Assembly: GCA_029858145.1 (NCBI GenBank)
Contig: JAOUFP010000102.1
Location: 1-8,146, forward strand
DNA length: 8,146 nt
Direction: 5' to 3'
DNA from: Nitrospirota bacterium
GTDB taxonomy: Bacteria; Nitrospirota; Thermodesulfovibrionia; Thermodesulfovibrionales; UBA6898
A program made the translations under genes and the position numbers. The notes beneath the pieces are model-generated. The model saw only the letters and a list, made by a program, of their open reading frames with translations. It was not told the origin of the DNA and searched no databases. Positions 1 to 7,285 of the stretch are shown here, piece after piece (the stretch's first letter is position 1; each line of letters opens with the position of its first letter).

Positions 1-221
1 TTTAATTTGTCCAGTTTCGAAAGCAAGTCGGTGCCGCTCCCCTCAGGCATGCGGAGATCGAGGAATAACATATCGAATTTTTCGGCTTCGAGTTTTTTAA
101 AGGCATCCGAGACATTGGAAGCGGTCGTCACTTCATGGCCGCTTTTTTTAAGCGCCCTGTCCAGAAACCATCTTACCAGCTGTTCATCATCCACAACAAG
201 TATCTTCATTTTTTTAAGCAA
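1..221 (-). CDS. Response regulator receiver domain protein, 3' end outside window
   Basis: Only the first 73 codons are present; the gene runs off the left edge. The translation is a CheY-like receiver beginning LKKMKILVVDDE. The acidic pair is D11-D12 and the predicted phosphorylated aspartate is D55, in FLDLRMPEGSG. The lysine of the fifth beta strand and any output domain lie outside. I chose TTG at 221 because GAGGAA (233-228) sits 6 bases upstream; the ATG at 209, four codons later, would leave that site about 18 bases away. The gene follows the NtrC-type regulator by 35 bases on the same strand and is probably in the same operon, so it may be a second partner of the kinase. The DDE..RW signature is shared with the preceding NtrC-type receiver, so it could be another NtrC-like activator, but a single-domain receiver or hybrid is equally possible. 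Confidence 0.85.
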   Translation of the reverse strand, partial: MLKKMKILVVDDEQLVRWFLDRALKKSGHEVTTASNVSDAFKKLEAEKFDMLFLDLRMPEGSGTDLLSKLDKL

Positions 222-256
222 TTTGAATTCCTCGACCTATTGTAACAAAAAATAAG

Positions 257-1654
257 CTATATTTTGCTTTTTCCCGGGAGAAAACCGAATTTCTGCATCC
301 GGTATCTCAGCGCATCCCTCGTCAGATTCAGCAGTCTGGCAGCCCTGGTCTGATTCCATTTGGTCTGCTCCAGCGCCTGCCGTATAAGATTTTTTTCAAC
401 CTCTTCGATATCAAGTCCTCCCGGGGGAAGCGTAACCGGGATGTTCATCACATTACCGGTTCTTAATTCTTTCGCTGAAAATTCACCCGGCAAATGTTCA
501 GGCAGAATGTATGGTTCATTCTCAAGGATCATCGCGCGTTCGATAACATTTCTCAGTTCCCTGATATTCCCCGGCCAGGGATAATACATAAAGGCTTTTT
601 CGGTTTCTTTTGACAACCCCTCCACACTCTTTTTAAATTCCCGGTTAAACTGATCGATAAAAAATTGAGCCAGTTGGGGGATATCTTCCCGCCTTTCCCT
701 CAGAGGCGGCAGGAGAACGGGAATGACTTTCATCCTGTAAAATAAATCTTCCCTGAAGTTCCCTTTATTGACCTCCTCGGCAAGGTTTTTGTTTGTGGAG
801 GCTATTACTCTGAGATCCACCGAGATGTCTCTGACACCGCCGATCCGCTTAAAGGTTTTCGTTTCCAGCACCTTCAGGAGTTTGGCCTGCGTACTAAGTC
901 TTACGTCTCCTATTTCATCGAGGAATATGGTACCGCCGTCGGCGAGTTCGAAGAGGCCTTTCTTCATCTGTTTGGCGTCGGTAAAAGCACCTTTTTCATG
1001 ACCGAAGAGTTCGCTTTCAATGAGGCTTTCCGGGATCGCCGTACAGTTTATGTCGATAAACGGCTTCAGCGCCCTGCTGCTTTCATAATGGATGACCTTG
1101 GCGACAAGGTCCTTTCCTGTCCCGCTTTCCCCCTGAAGCAGTATCGTCGTCGCATCGCTCCTGGCAACCTTCCTGGTCAACTCCAAGACCTTCGCCATCT
1201 GTGCGGATTTTCCGATTATATTCGCGAATCCGTATTTCTTTGAGAGCTGGGCCCTGAACTGCGAAACTTCCTTTCGTAACGCGCAGGTCTCCAGGGCCTT
1301 ACCGGTGAGTATATTCAGCTTTTCGAGATTGAAAGGCTTTTCCACAAAATCGTATGCCCCGGATTTGATCGCCTTGACCGCGGTCTCGATATCCCCGAAA
1401 GCCGTCACCATGATCACCACAGCATCCGGATCTTCCTTTTTGATGGTTTTAAGCACATCTATACCGGAGACATCAGGCAGGTAAATATCCAGAAGAACAA
1501 TGTCAGGTTGTTCTTCACTAAAAAGCTCCAGCCCCCTCAAGCCGCTTTCGGCAGTGACAACCGCAAAGCCTCCCCTGGTAAAATTCTCCTGCAGGGACCA
1601 TCGGAGCAGCTTCTCATCATCGATTACAAGTATCTTTGCCTTTTCCACAATCAC
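257..1654 (-). CDS. NtrC-family sigma-54-dependent response regulator
   Basis: A 465-residue three-domain activator. The receiver (about 5-120) has acidic residues D12-D13, phosphorylation site D56, T84 and K106. The AAA+ domain (about 144-371) has Walker A GESGTGKD (175-182), the sigma-54 contact loop GAFTDA (222-227, usually GAFTGA), Walker B TIFLDE (242-247), STN (286-288) and GNIREL (362-367). The C-terminal Fis-type helix-turn-helix lies at about 433-458. When phosphorylated, such proteins oligomerise, bind upstream sites and use ATP to open sigma-54 promoters. The adjacent haem-motif kinase is the obvious partner. The first possible start is GTG at 1654, overlapping the kinase stop (GTGA). 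A second GTG at 1648 is better spaced from AAAGGG and may be the true start. Target promoters are not recognisable in this window. Confidence 0.96.
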   Translation of the reverse strand: MIVEKAKILVIDDEKLLRWSLQENFTRGGFAVVTAESGLRGLELFSEEQPDIVLLDIYLPDVSGIDVLKTIKKEDPDAVVIMVTAFGDIETAVKAIKSGAYDFVEKPFNLEKLNILTGKALETCALRKEVSQFRAQLSKKYGFANIIGKSAQMAKVLELTRKVARSDATTILLQGESGTGKDLVAKVIHYESSRALKPFIDINCTAIPESLIESELFGHEKGAFTDAKQMKKGLFELADGGTIFLDEIGDVRLSTQAKLLKVLETKTFKRIGGVRDISVDLRVIASTNKNLAEEVNKGNFREDLFYRMKVIPVLLPPLRERREDIPQLAQFFIDQFNREFKKSVEGLSKETEKAFMYYPWPGNIRELRNVIERAMILENEPYILPEHLPGEFSAKELRTGNVMNIPVTLPPGGLDIEEVEKNLIRQALEQTKWNQTRAARLLNLTRDALRYRMQKFGFLPGKSKI

Positions 1655-3099
1655 CCTTTACGCGGAATTATAATACTGAACGCACTGCCGGCACCTGCCC
1701 TGTTCATTGCCTTCATCGTGCCTTTATGGTTCTCTATAATATTTCTGTTTATCGCCATTTTCAGACCTTTACCCAGCTGCTTTGTAGAAAAAAAAGGTCT
1801 GAAAACATCCCTTATTTTCTCCTCGGGTATCTCCCTTCCTGTATCCAAAAAGGCTATTTCTATCTCTCCCCTGTCTTTCCGGTACTGTGTAGTCACCGTG
1901 AGTGTTCCCCCTCCGGGCATGCGATCGATCGCATTACGGATCATACTCATAAAAACCTTGCCCATCTGCTCCTGGTCAATCATCGCTTCAGGGACGGCTT
2001 CCAATACTGTTTTAATTTCCACATCGGAACTCCCGGCACCCGGTCTTTCCGCAGTGCAGGCTCTTTCGATCATAGCATTAATATCCGTCAGAATCAAATG
2101 CGGCTCAGGCGTTTTTGCGTAAGCGAGCAGGTCTTTCACGCCAGTATCGAGACGCTCTATCTCATCCAGCATTTCACGGCAGATTTGCCTGCGGGGGCTG
2201 TCATCGGGGATATCTTCTGCCATCACCTGCAAGGCTCCGCTGATGCCTGCTAACGGATTCTTGATCTCATGAGCAAAGATCGCAGTCACTTCACCGATTG
2301 AAGCCATCTTTTCCTCACGGCCGGCACCATCTCCGCGCAACTGCTGTATTTCATCCCGGCACCTTCCAAGCTCTGCTGCGAGCCTGTTTATGCCCTCGTA
2401 TACCTCTCCCATTTGGCCTGTGCCGCCAGGAGACATTTTCGAAGGCGTTCCCCCCTTCCCCGCATCCCTCAGAAAATGCAACAAGGCATCCAGGGGCCTT
2501 TTCACCAGATATCTGCCTGTCAGGAAGAAAGGGACTAAAAAAAGGAGCGCGCCGATAAAATAAAAACAGACCGCCAATGTTTTCAGGCGGCTCAACGACC
2601 GGTCAACCGTGTCCGAAGAAATTTCAAACCCCAAAATCACGCTTATTTTTTCAGATCCGGAATGGCACTTCCGGCATGACAAATCGTCGCTTATGGAAGC
2701 AACACCCGAATACGCACCTGAACCATCATGCTCATGGGTAAAGAAGGATTGCCCCTGAAGCGACCGGAACATCTTCAAGTATCTCTCATCCGCCCTCTTC
2801 CCCCTCTCACCGGGGGCGGTGGAATTCAGGATTTTTCCCTCTTCTGAAAAAAGCCGCACCGCTTGAACATCCCTTGCGGCAATACGATCGAGGAATCTCT
2901 GAAATTCTTTTTCTCCACCGCCTTCAAGCATGACGTCTCTCATCCCGTTTTTAACTATTTCCGCGATCAGCTCAACTCTTTGTCTGTCGGCAGCATAGAT
3001 GTGTTCGCTGTTGAATTTAAAGAGGATCCATGAAAAAATTCCGGGGACAAGCAGCATTACGGCGGCAGTGGGAAAAAAGTACTTCCTGTAAAGGCTCAT
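1651..3099 (-). CDS. Membrane sensor histidine kinase with periplasmic haem c (CXXCH) sensor domain
   Basis: A 482-residue kinase. A membrane segment (about 9-27) leads into a periplasmic domain (about 28-172), a second membrane segment (about 174-194), a HAMP-like linker (about 195-245), the HisKA helix with H277 in HEIKNPL, and an HATPase domain (about 370-480). The periplasmic domain contains CRKCH (C142, C145, H146) shortly before a VILGFEIS strand. This arrangement resembles haem-c PAS-like sensor domains such as those of Geobacter chemotaxis receptors GSU0582 and GSU0935. Haem attachment is inferred from the motif. The ATPase boxes are unusual: the N box has S385 before N389, the G1 box is DTGRE where DXGXG is usual, and the G2 box is GKGLKM where GXGLGL is usual. 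It follows ccsA by 80 bases, with GGTGAG before its ATG, and overlaps or abuts the regulator gene, its likely phosphorylation partner. Confidence 0.95.
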   Translation of the reverse strand: MSLYRKYFFPTAAVMLLVPGIFSWILFKFNSEHIYAADRQRVELIAEIVKNGMRDVMLEGGGEKEFQRFLDRIAARDVQAVRLFSEEGKILNSTAPGERGKRADERYLKMFRSLQGQSFFTHEHDGSGAYSGVASISDDLSCRKCHSGSEKISVILGFEISSDTVDRSLSRLKTLAVCFYFIGALLFLVPFFLTGRYLVKRPLDALLHFLRDAGKGGTPSKMSPGGTGQMGEVYEGINRLAAELGRCRDEIQQLRGDGAGREEKMASIGEVTAIFAHEIKNPLAGISGALQVMAEDIPDDSPRRQICREMLDEIERLDTGVKDLLAYAKTPEPHLILTDINAMIERACTAERPGAGSSDVEIKTVLEAVPEAMIDQEQMGKVFMSMIRNAIDRMPGGGTLTVTTQYRKDRGEIEIAFLDTGREIPEEKIRDVFRPFFSTKQLGKGLKMAINRNIIENHKGTMKAMNRAGAGSAFSIIIPRKG

Positions 3100-3126
3100 A
3101 GGGGCTCACCCGATTATGAGATTGCG

Positions 3127-3160
3127 GCGCGCTCCCCGCGCAAAATCCCGGAGAGCGCAC
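3127..3160 (-). promoter_or_regulatory. Hairpin in the ccsA-kinase intergenic RNA
   Basis: On the minus strand, GTGCGCTCTCC (3160-3150) can pair with GGGGAGCGCGC (3137-3127) across a 12-base loop. All eleven positions pair if two G-U pairs are allowed. Those wobble pairs form only in the minus-strand transcript. There is no U run after the stem, so it is not a typical intrinsic terminator. It could act as a processing or stability element, or as a partial attenuator setting kinase expression below that of resB-ccsA. The function is inference. Confidence 0.4.
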
Positions 3161-3179
3161 GCGAACATGTTAACGCTTC

Positions 3180-4265
3180 TTATTGTGCCCCATAACTGTG
3201 GAGGCCGGAAAGAAGCAGGTTCACTCCAAGATAGGTGAAAATCACCGCCATGAACCCAAGAACGGCAACAATAGCGACTTTTTTCCCTTTCCACCCCCGC
3301 ATGAGGCGACTGTGAAGATAAAACGCGTAGAAGAACCATGTTATCAATGACCAGGTTTCTTTGGGGTCCCATGTCCAGTATTTCCCCCAGGCCTGGTCAG
3401 CCCATATGGCACCGAAGATCAGTCCGCCAAGGGTGAAAATCGGGAAGCCGATGGCGATGCTTTTATAGGTGATCTCATCCAGCATCTCATGCGAGATATT
3501 GAAGCCGGCGATAATCTTTTTCAGTGTGCCGCCGAATCTCCATATGAAAAAAGTGAAGGCCGCTGCGATGCCCCAGCTCAACACCGCCACGGAAGACGAA
3601 CTGCTCATGAAGGAGGCCTTGAAAAGATAGCTTTTTATCAATTCTTCCTGGCTCTGGATCGCCACCCTGAAGGTAAAATAATCAAGCCCCATCGCTGAAA
3701 GCGTTATGATGAAAATGCTCAGCATTACCGTCCAGAAAATATACGCGGGTTCGTTTCTGTTCTCTGTCCTCACGATCAGATACATCAGGCCGGTGCTGAA
3801 GGATATCGCGAACATCGCATACGCGATAAAGCTCATCATAACATGCGCCAGAAGCCAGTTGCTCTGGAGCGCCGGCACAAGCGGCTGAATATTCGTCGAC
3901 ATGCCTGAAATATCAATAAAGGCAAGGGCAAGCCCTGCGACAGGGGTCACGAACGCGCCAAATGACCGGTTCTTGTATTTAAATTCTATGATCAGATACG
4001 CGAGGATAAGACACCAGACAAAAAAGATAAGAGATTCATACAGATTGGTCAGTGGAACTGCCCTGAGGATGCCCATCTGTCCAATATCATAGAACTCCTT
4101 CCACCTCAACCCAAAGGCAAGCGTTTGGGAAACAAATCCGGCGACAGTAAGAGCTGTTGCGACTATCCCTAACGATTCCTTTTTGAACGCCAGGTATATA
4201 ATATAAGTAACCATCGCGAGGATGTACGCGACAGTTGATAATCCGAAAAAGGTCGAACTGTCCAT
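3180..4265 (-). CDS. ccsA: Cytochrome c biogenesis protein CcsA/ResC (System II haem handling)
   Basis: A 361-residue polytopic membrane protein of the CcsA/ResC family (some databases call it CcsB). The WWD haem-binding signature is clear at about 285-306, including WGKYWTWDPKETW. Candidate haem-ligand histidines are H141 (SNWLLAHVMM), H318 (YLHSR) and H356 (GLHSYG). PLTNLYESLIFF (71-82) and GVNLLLSGLHSYG near the end are further family hallmarks. With ResB it moves haem across the membrane, keeps it reduced, and joins it to CXXCH cysteines of apocytochromes. The ATG directly follows the resB stop (TAAATG), with a GGGGG ribosome site inside the end of resB, so the two are translationally coupled. 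The stretch between GLMYL (159-163) and the conserved LDEITYKSIAIGFP region is long and appears to hold two extra hydrophobic segments (about 175-193 and 222-243). Confidence 0.97.
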   Translation of the reverse strand: MDSSTFFGLSTVAYILAMVTYIIYLAFKKESLGIVATALTVAGFVSQTLAFGLRWKEFYDIGQMGILRAVPLTNLYESLIFFVWCLILAYLIIEFKYKNRSFGAFVTPVAGLALAFIDISGMSTNIQPLVPALQSNWLLAHVMMSFIAYAMFAISFSTGLMYLIVRTENRNEPAYIFWTVMLSIFIITLSAMGLDYFTFRVAIQSQEELIKSYLFKASFMSSSSSVAVLSWGIAAAFTFFIWRFGGTLKKIIAGFNISHEMLDEITYKSIAIGFPIFTLGGLIFGAIWADQAWGKYWTWDPKETWSLITWFFYAFYLHSRLMRGWKGKKVAIVAVLGFMAVIFTYLGVNLLLSGLHSYGAQ

Positions 4266-5705
4266 TTATTTTCCCCCTTTTGGACCGGCACTCAGCAGGC
4301 CGGCCAATTTTTCTATCTTATGCTCAAACGCAGCCCTGTTCCTGTTTGCAGATGCTCCTATCAGCACTTTCACTTCGTTTTTATCCTCGGATATGTTCAC
4401 CCAGACCCTTTTATGACTCATAAAAAATGTAATGTACAGGCCTGCAGCCATAATAAAACAGCCCAGATAAACGATCCATACGCCGGGGTCTTTTCTGACC
4501 TGCATGCCGGTATATTCGACTCCCCAGTAATCCATGAATTCTACCCTGTTGCCGTCAGGCAGATCCCATGTCTTCGGATATCTTTTCAGCAGCCATCCGG
4601 AGAATTTCTTTTCCCCGGAATCAGAGAATTCTATGGCCACAGCAGGGTTCACCAGCTGGTCGGCATAGGTAAAAGCCCTGCCGGAGGGGTCAATGGAAAG
4701 CGCGGGACTGAAATCAACGATTTTGCCTCTGACAGAAGTGCCCGGAATTGCAAAGCTGTCTCCAAGTTTTGCCTGTACCTGCTCAGAATTCCCGTTCTTC
4801 GAAATGAGTTTTAATATAAATATGCCGTTTCCCATAGCGTTGGGCACGGGACCGTAGCTTGCCTGATAGAAGGTTATCCCTTCATACACAAGAGGGTCGT
4901 TGACCACAATTGACTTCTTCATAACCTCTCTGCCGTTCTTTATCACGGTCAGCCAGCTTCTGTAGGCCTTCGGCATGTCGGAATTCGGATAATAATCGAC
5001 CTCAAAATTATCGCACCGCAGGGCAAATCCGAGAGGCACCTCGACTCCCCTGTCCTGAAACGCAACAGAAGAGGTCTCACCCTCAGGCAGGTTCAGAAAG
5101 GCGTTGAAGCCGAAAAAAATTCCTATGATCGCTCCTGCAAGAATGATCAGGATGCTCAAATGCGTGATATACACTCCAAGCCTTGTGAAATTGCCTTTTT
5201 CAGCATAGAACTGCGTTCCCTGTTCTCCTGAAGACTCAAGAGGTTTAAACCCGATATCATTCAGCGCGGAAACTCCGAGTTCTCTGAATTGTGAAGCCTT
5301 GCCCTTCAGCGAGACAGCCTTTTTAATGGACATCTTCTCCAAATGCTCGGGGGGCAGGGGCCGAACCTTCTCATTCACCATCTTCAGCACCCTCGGGAGC
5401 CTGTCAAAAGAGCAGATGATCAGATTTGCCGCAAACAGAAGCAGCAAGCCTACAAACCACCATGAATGATACATATTCATAAAACCGAGGCTGTCAAGGA
5501 CAGAATAAATCGTTGGAGCAGAGGACTCTCCGAACATCTTCGCGAGAAGCTTCAGGTTCCTTTCAGGCTCGGCCTGCTGCTCGACAATCGTCCCTACAAT
5601 GGACGTAAGCGCAATGAGAGAAAAAATGATAATCGCAAGCTTTACAGAGGCGAAGAGATCCCAGACTTTATCTGTAATCGTCTTCTTTTCTTTTTCTTTT
5701 TCCAT
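4266..5705 (-). CDS. resB: Cytochrome c biogenesis protein ResB/Ccs1 (System II)
   Basis: A 479-residue ResB-family protein, the partner of CcsA in cytochrome c synthesis, thought to bind apocytochrome and assist haem ligation outside the membrane. Four membrane segments are visible at about 18-40, 80-99, 176-200 and 408-429, with a large extracytoplasmic domain between the third and fourth. Family hallmarks are THLS with H182 in the third segment, NDPLVYEGITFYQASYGP (269-286) and TGMQVRKDPGVWIVYLG (399-415). The ATG at 5705 has GGGGAG seven bases upstream. The N-terminus is charged (MEKEKEKK), encoded by short GAAAAA repeats. It appears to be the first gene of the operon, with a near-consensus promoter just upstream. 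The thioredoxin-like and CcdA partners of System II are not in this window. Confidence 0.96.
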   Translation of the reverse strand: MEKEKEKKTITDKVWDLFASVKLAIIIFSLIALTSIVGTIVEQQAEPERNLKLLAKMFGESSAPTIYSVLDSLGFMNMYHSWWFVGLLLLFAANLIICSFDRLPRVLKMVNEKVRPLPPEHLEKMSIKKAVSLKGKASQFRELGVSALNDIGFKPLESSGEQGTQFYAEKGNFTRLGVYITHLSILIILAGAIIGIFFGFNAFLNLPEGETSSVAFQDRGVEVPLGFALRCDNFEVDYYPNSDMPKAYRSWLTVIKNGREVMKKSIVVNDPLVYEGITFYQASYGPVPNAMGNGIFILKLISKNGNSEQVQAKLGDSFAIPGTSVRGKIVDFSPALSIDPSGRAFTYADQLVNPAVAIEFSDSGEKKFSGWLLKRYPKTWDLPDGNRVEFMDYWGVEYTGMQVRKDPGVWIVYLGCFIMAAGLYITFFMSHKRVWVNISEDKNEVKVLIGASANRNRAAFEHKIEKLAGLLSAGPKGGK

Positions 5706-5738
5706 TTGTTAACTCCCCTAAATGAATATATTGTTTAT

Positions 5739-5766
5739 ATTATAATTAATATTAAAGACAAAACAA
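5739..5766 (-). promoter_or_regulatory. Candidate promoter of the resB-ccsA-kinase-regulator operon
   Basis: On the minus strand TTGTTT (5766-5761) is followed after 16 bases by a perfect TATAAT (5744-5739). Transcription would start near 5732, about 27 bases before the resB ATG. The region is very AT-rich, so chance matches are more likely than usual. An inverted repeat AATATA-N5-TATATT (5725-5741) overlaps the -10 element and predicted start and could be an operator. Some transcription may also enter from the cupin gene, since no terminator is visible between the two. Confidence 0.5.
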
Positions 5767-5771
5767 GCAAA

Positions 5772-6236
5772 TCACCCCAGAACCCTGGGCCTGTCTCTTT
5801 TCGAATTCACGATGCAGAGAAATCCAAAAGGCTCCTTAAAGGGGTTCAACAATTGGTGAATGGTGTCCGGGGATATGTAAACAGTATCCATGAATTCCAT
5901 GGTCCGTTTTGTTCTCCCGGTCAATACAACTCCCTTCCCTCTTACGCATATCACCACATGTTCATGCCTGTGCATTTCAAGGCTGCTGTTTCCTTCCGGT
6001 GAGATCTCGAAATACCGGACATGGAACTTCGCTGATTCACCCCGGCCGCCGATCAGCACCCTTCTGATAATATTCGACCATTCAGAACCGCTGGCCTTGT
6101 AGGGTTCGTCTTTGACGCCGCTCCATCTGAAATTATTCTTATGCTTATAGAAAGCGGTTTTATTGGATTTTTTACCGGGCGCTTTTTTCCCGCCGATCTC
6201 ACACATCGAACTCTTTGAAGTAAGCTCTTTAGCCAT
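5772..6236 (-). CDS. Small cupin-domain protein
   Basis: A 154-residue protein with one cupin barrel at about 70-145. The first cupin motif reads HRHEHVVICVRGKG (89-102), supplying H89, H91 and H93 as possible metal ligands. The second motif offers H127 in DTIHQLLNPF. The segment before the barrel (YKASGSEW to KFHVRYFEISPEGNSSLEMH) and the ending GFLCIVNSKRDRP match a family of small stand-alone cupins that I recognise by pattern but whose reaction is unknown. The lysine-rich N-terminal 35 residues look disordered, and no signal peptide is seen, so it is probably cytoplasmic. AAAGGGA lies nine bases before the ATG. It follows the dehydrogenase by 23 bases and is probably cotranscribed, which hints at a shared small-molecule substrate. 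That link is inference. Confidence 0.88.
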   Translation of the reverse strand: MAKELTSKSSMCEIGGKKAPGKKSNKTAFYKHKNNFRWSGVKDEPYKASGSEWSNIIRRVLIGGRGESAKFHVRYFEISPEGNSSLEMHRHEHVVICVRGKGVVLTGRTKRTMEFMDTVYISPDTIHQLLNPFKEPFGFLCIVNSKRDRPRVLG

Positions 6237-6259
6237 AACCGATAGTCCCTTTCTCTGAA

Positions 6260-7285
6260 TCAGTCAAAAACAATCAAAGCCTTAAGAGAGTTTTTTGACT
6301 GCGCCGTCAGTTTGAATGCCTCAGCGGTCTCTTCGACAGGGAACCGGTGAGTCACCAGCTTCTCTGATGAGACAACACCCTTTTCAATGAGCGCGCAGGA
6401 CTCTCGTGTGTCATCAGGTCCGCAGGAATAGCTCGTAATGATATTGATATCATTGAAGTACAGATAGTTGGGGTCGAGTGTCAGCCTTTCCCCCGGCTTT
6501 GCAGGGGTAAAAAAGAGCACCTGCCCGCCGGGCCTCGCGCAGCTTATCCCCTGCAGCATCGCCCCGGCACTGTTGGGCCCGACAATTACCAGTTCAGCCA
6601 TCTCCCCGGAGGTGATGCGCGACAGCTCTTCGCGAAGATCACGGTCAGCAGCATCGATCACGTCGTCAGCCCCGAAAGCGAGGGCCTTATCGAGCCTGAA
6701 ACTGACCATGTCAGCCCCGATCACCCTCCCCGCCCCGTACTCCCTTGCCAGCAGCACATTGATCATTCCCATGACGCCGAGGCCGATGACAAGGACTGTA
6801 TCGCCCTGCTTTATTTTTGCCCTCCTCAAGCCTTTCACTGCGCAGGCAGCAGGCTCAACGAGTGTCCCGTCTTCGAAGCTGAGAGAGTCAGGAAGAACGA
6901 ATGTGTCGTTCTGGAGGTTAATGGCAGGTATGAGGATATATTCGGAGACTCCTCCCGGAATGATGCGGGAGCTCCTCCATGCGGGGCACTGGACATAATC
7001 TCCCCGCATGCAAAATTTACAGGAAAAACAGGGCGCGTGATGATGCGTAAATACCCTGTCACCTTTCCTGAAAGACCTCACCTCATCTCCCACGGCCACT
7101 ATTTCGCCCGAAGGCTCATGGCCGAGGACGAGAGGCGCCTTCTTCTCGATATACCACGGCATCACATCGCCGGAGCATATGCCGCAGGCCCTGGTCTTGA
7201 TGAGTGCGTCGCCGGGACCGGGTTCAGGGACCGGACTTTCCTCGATGCGGATATCGTTAAAAGAATAAAGCCTCGCGACCTTCAA
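6260..7285 (-). CDS. Zinc-dependent medium-chain alcohol/polyol dehydrogenase
   Basis: A 341-residue medium-chain dehydrogenase of usual length. Catalytic zinc ligands are probably C37 (CGICSGD), H56-E57 (GHEP) and E144 (VEPAACA). The structural zinc site is C86, C89, C92 and C100. The Rossmann fold has GLGVMG (168-173), and D192 after the second strand suggests NAD over NADP. The fold is like threonine, sorbitol and related polyol dehydrogenases; the substrate cannot be assigned. The start is TTG at 7285: the frame is closed by TGA three codons upstream, and MKVARLYSFNDIRIEE fits the family N-terminus. The ribosome site is weak (AGGATGG 13 bases upstream), so translation may be low or coupled to an upstream frame. 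It is the first clear gene of a two-gene unit with the cupin. Confidence 0.93.
   Translation of the reverse strand: MKVARLYSFNDIRIEESPVPEPGPGDALIKTRACGICSGDVMPWYIEKKAPLVLGHEPSGEIVAVGDEVRSFRKGDRVFTHHHAPCFSCKFCMRGDYVQCPAWRSSRIIPGGVSEYILIPAINLQNDTFVLPDSLSFEDGTLVEPAACAVKGLRRAKIKQGDTVLVIGLGVMGMINVLLAREYGAGRVIGADMVSFRLDKALAFGADDVIDAADRDLREELSRITSGEMAELVIVGPNSAGAMLQGISCARPGGQVLFFTPAKPGERLTLDPNYLYFNDINIITSYSCGPDDTRESCALIEKGVVSSEKLVTHRFPVEETAEAFKLTAQSKNSLKALIVFD

Noticed and set aside
222..256. Internal promoter before the partial receiver gene (TACAAT)
   Set aside because: No convincing -35 element at a suitable distance; the short spacing fits operon read-through.
1508..2253. Two plus-strand frames of about 205 codons opposite the kinase and regulator
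   Set aside because: They lie antisense to well-supported domains, show no recognisable motifs, and are expected shadows of minus-strand codon use.
5681..5704. GAAAAA repeats at the start of resB as a phase-variable tract
   Set aside because: The unit is six bases, so copy changes stay in frame, and only a few imperfect copies are present.
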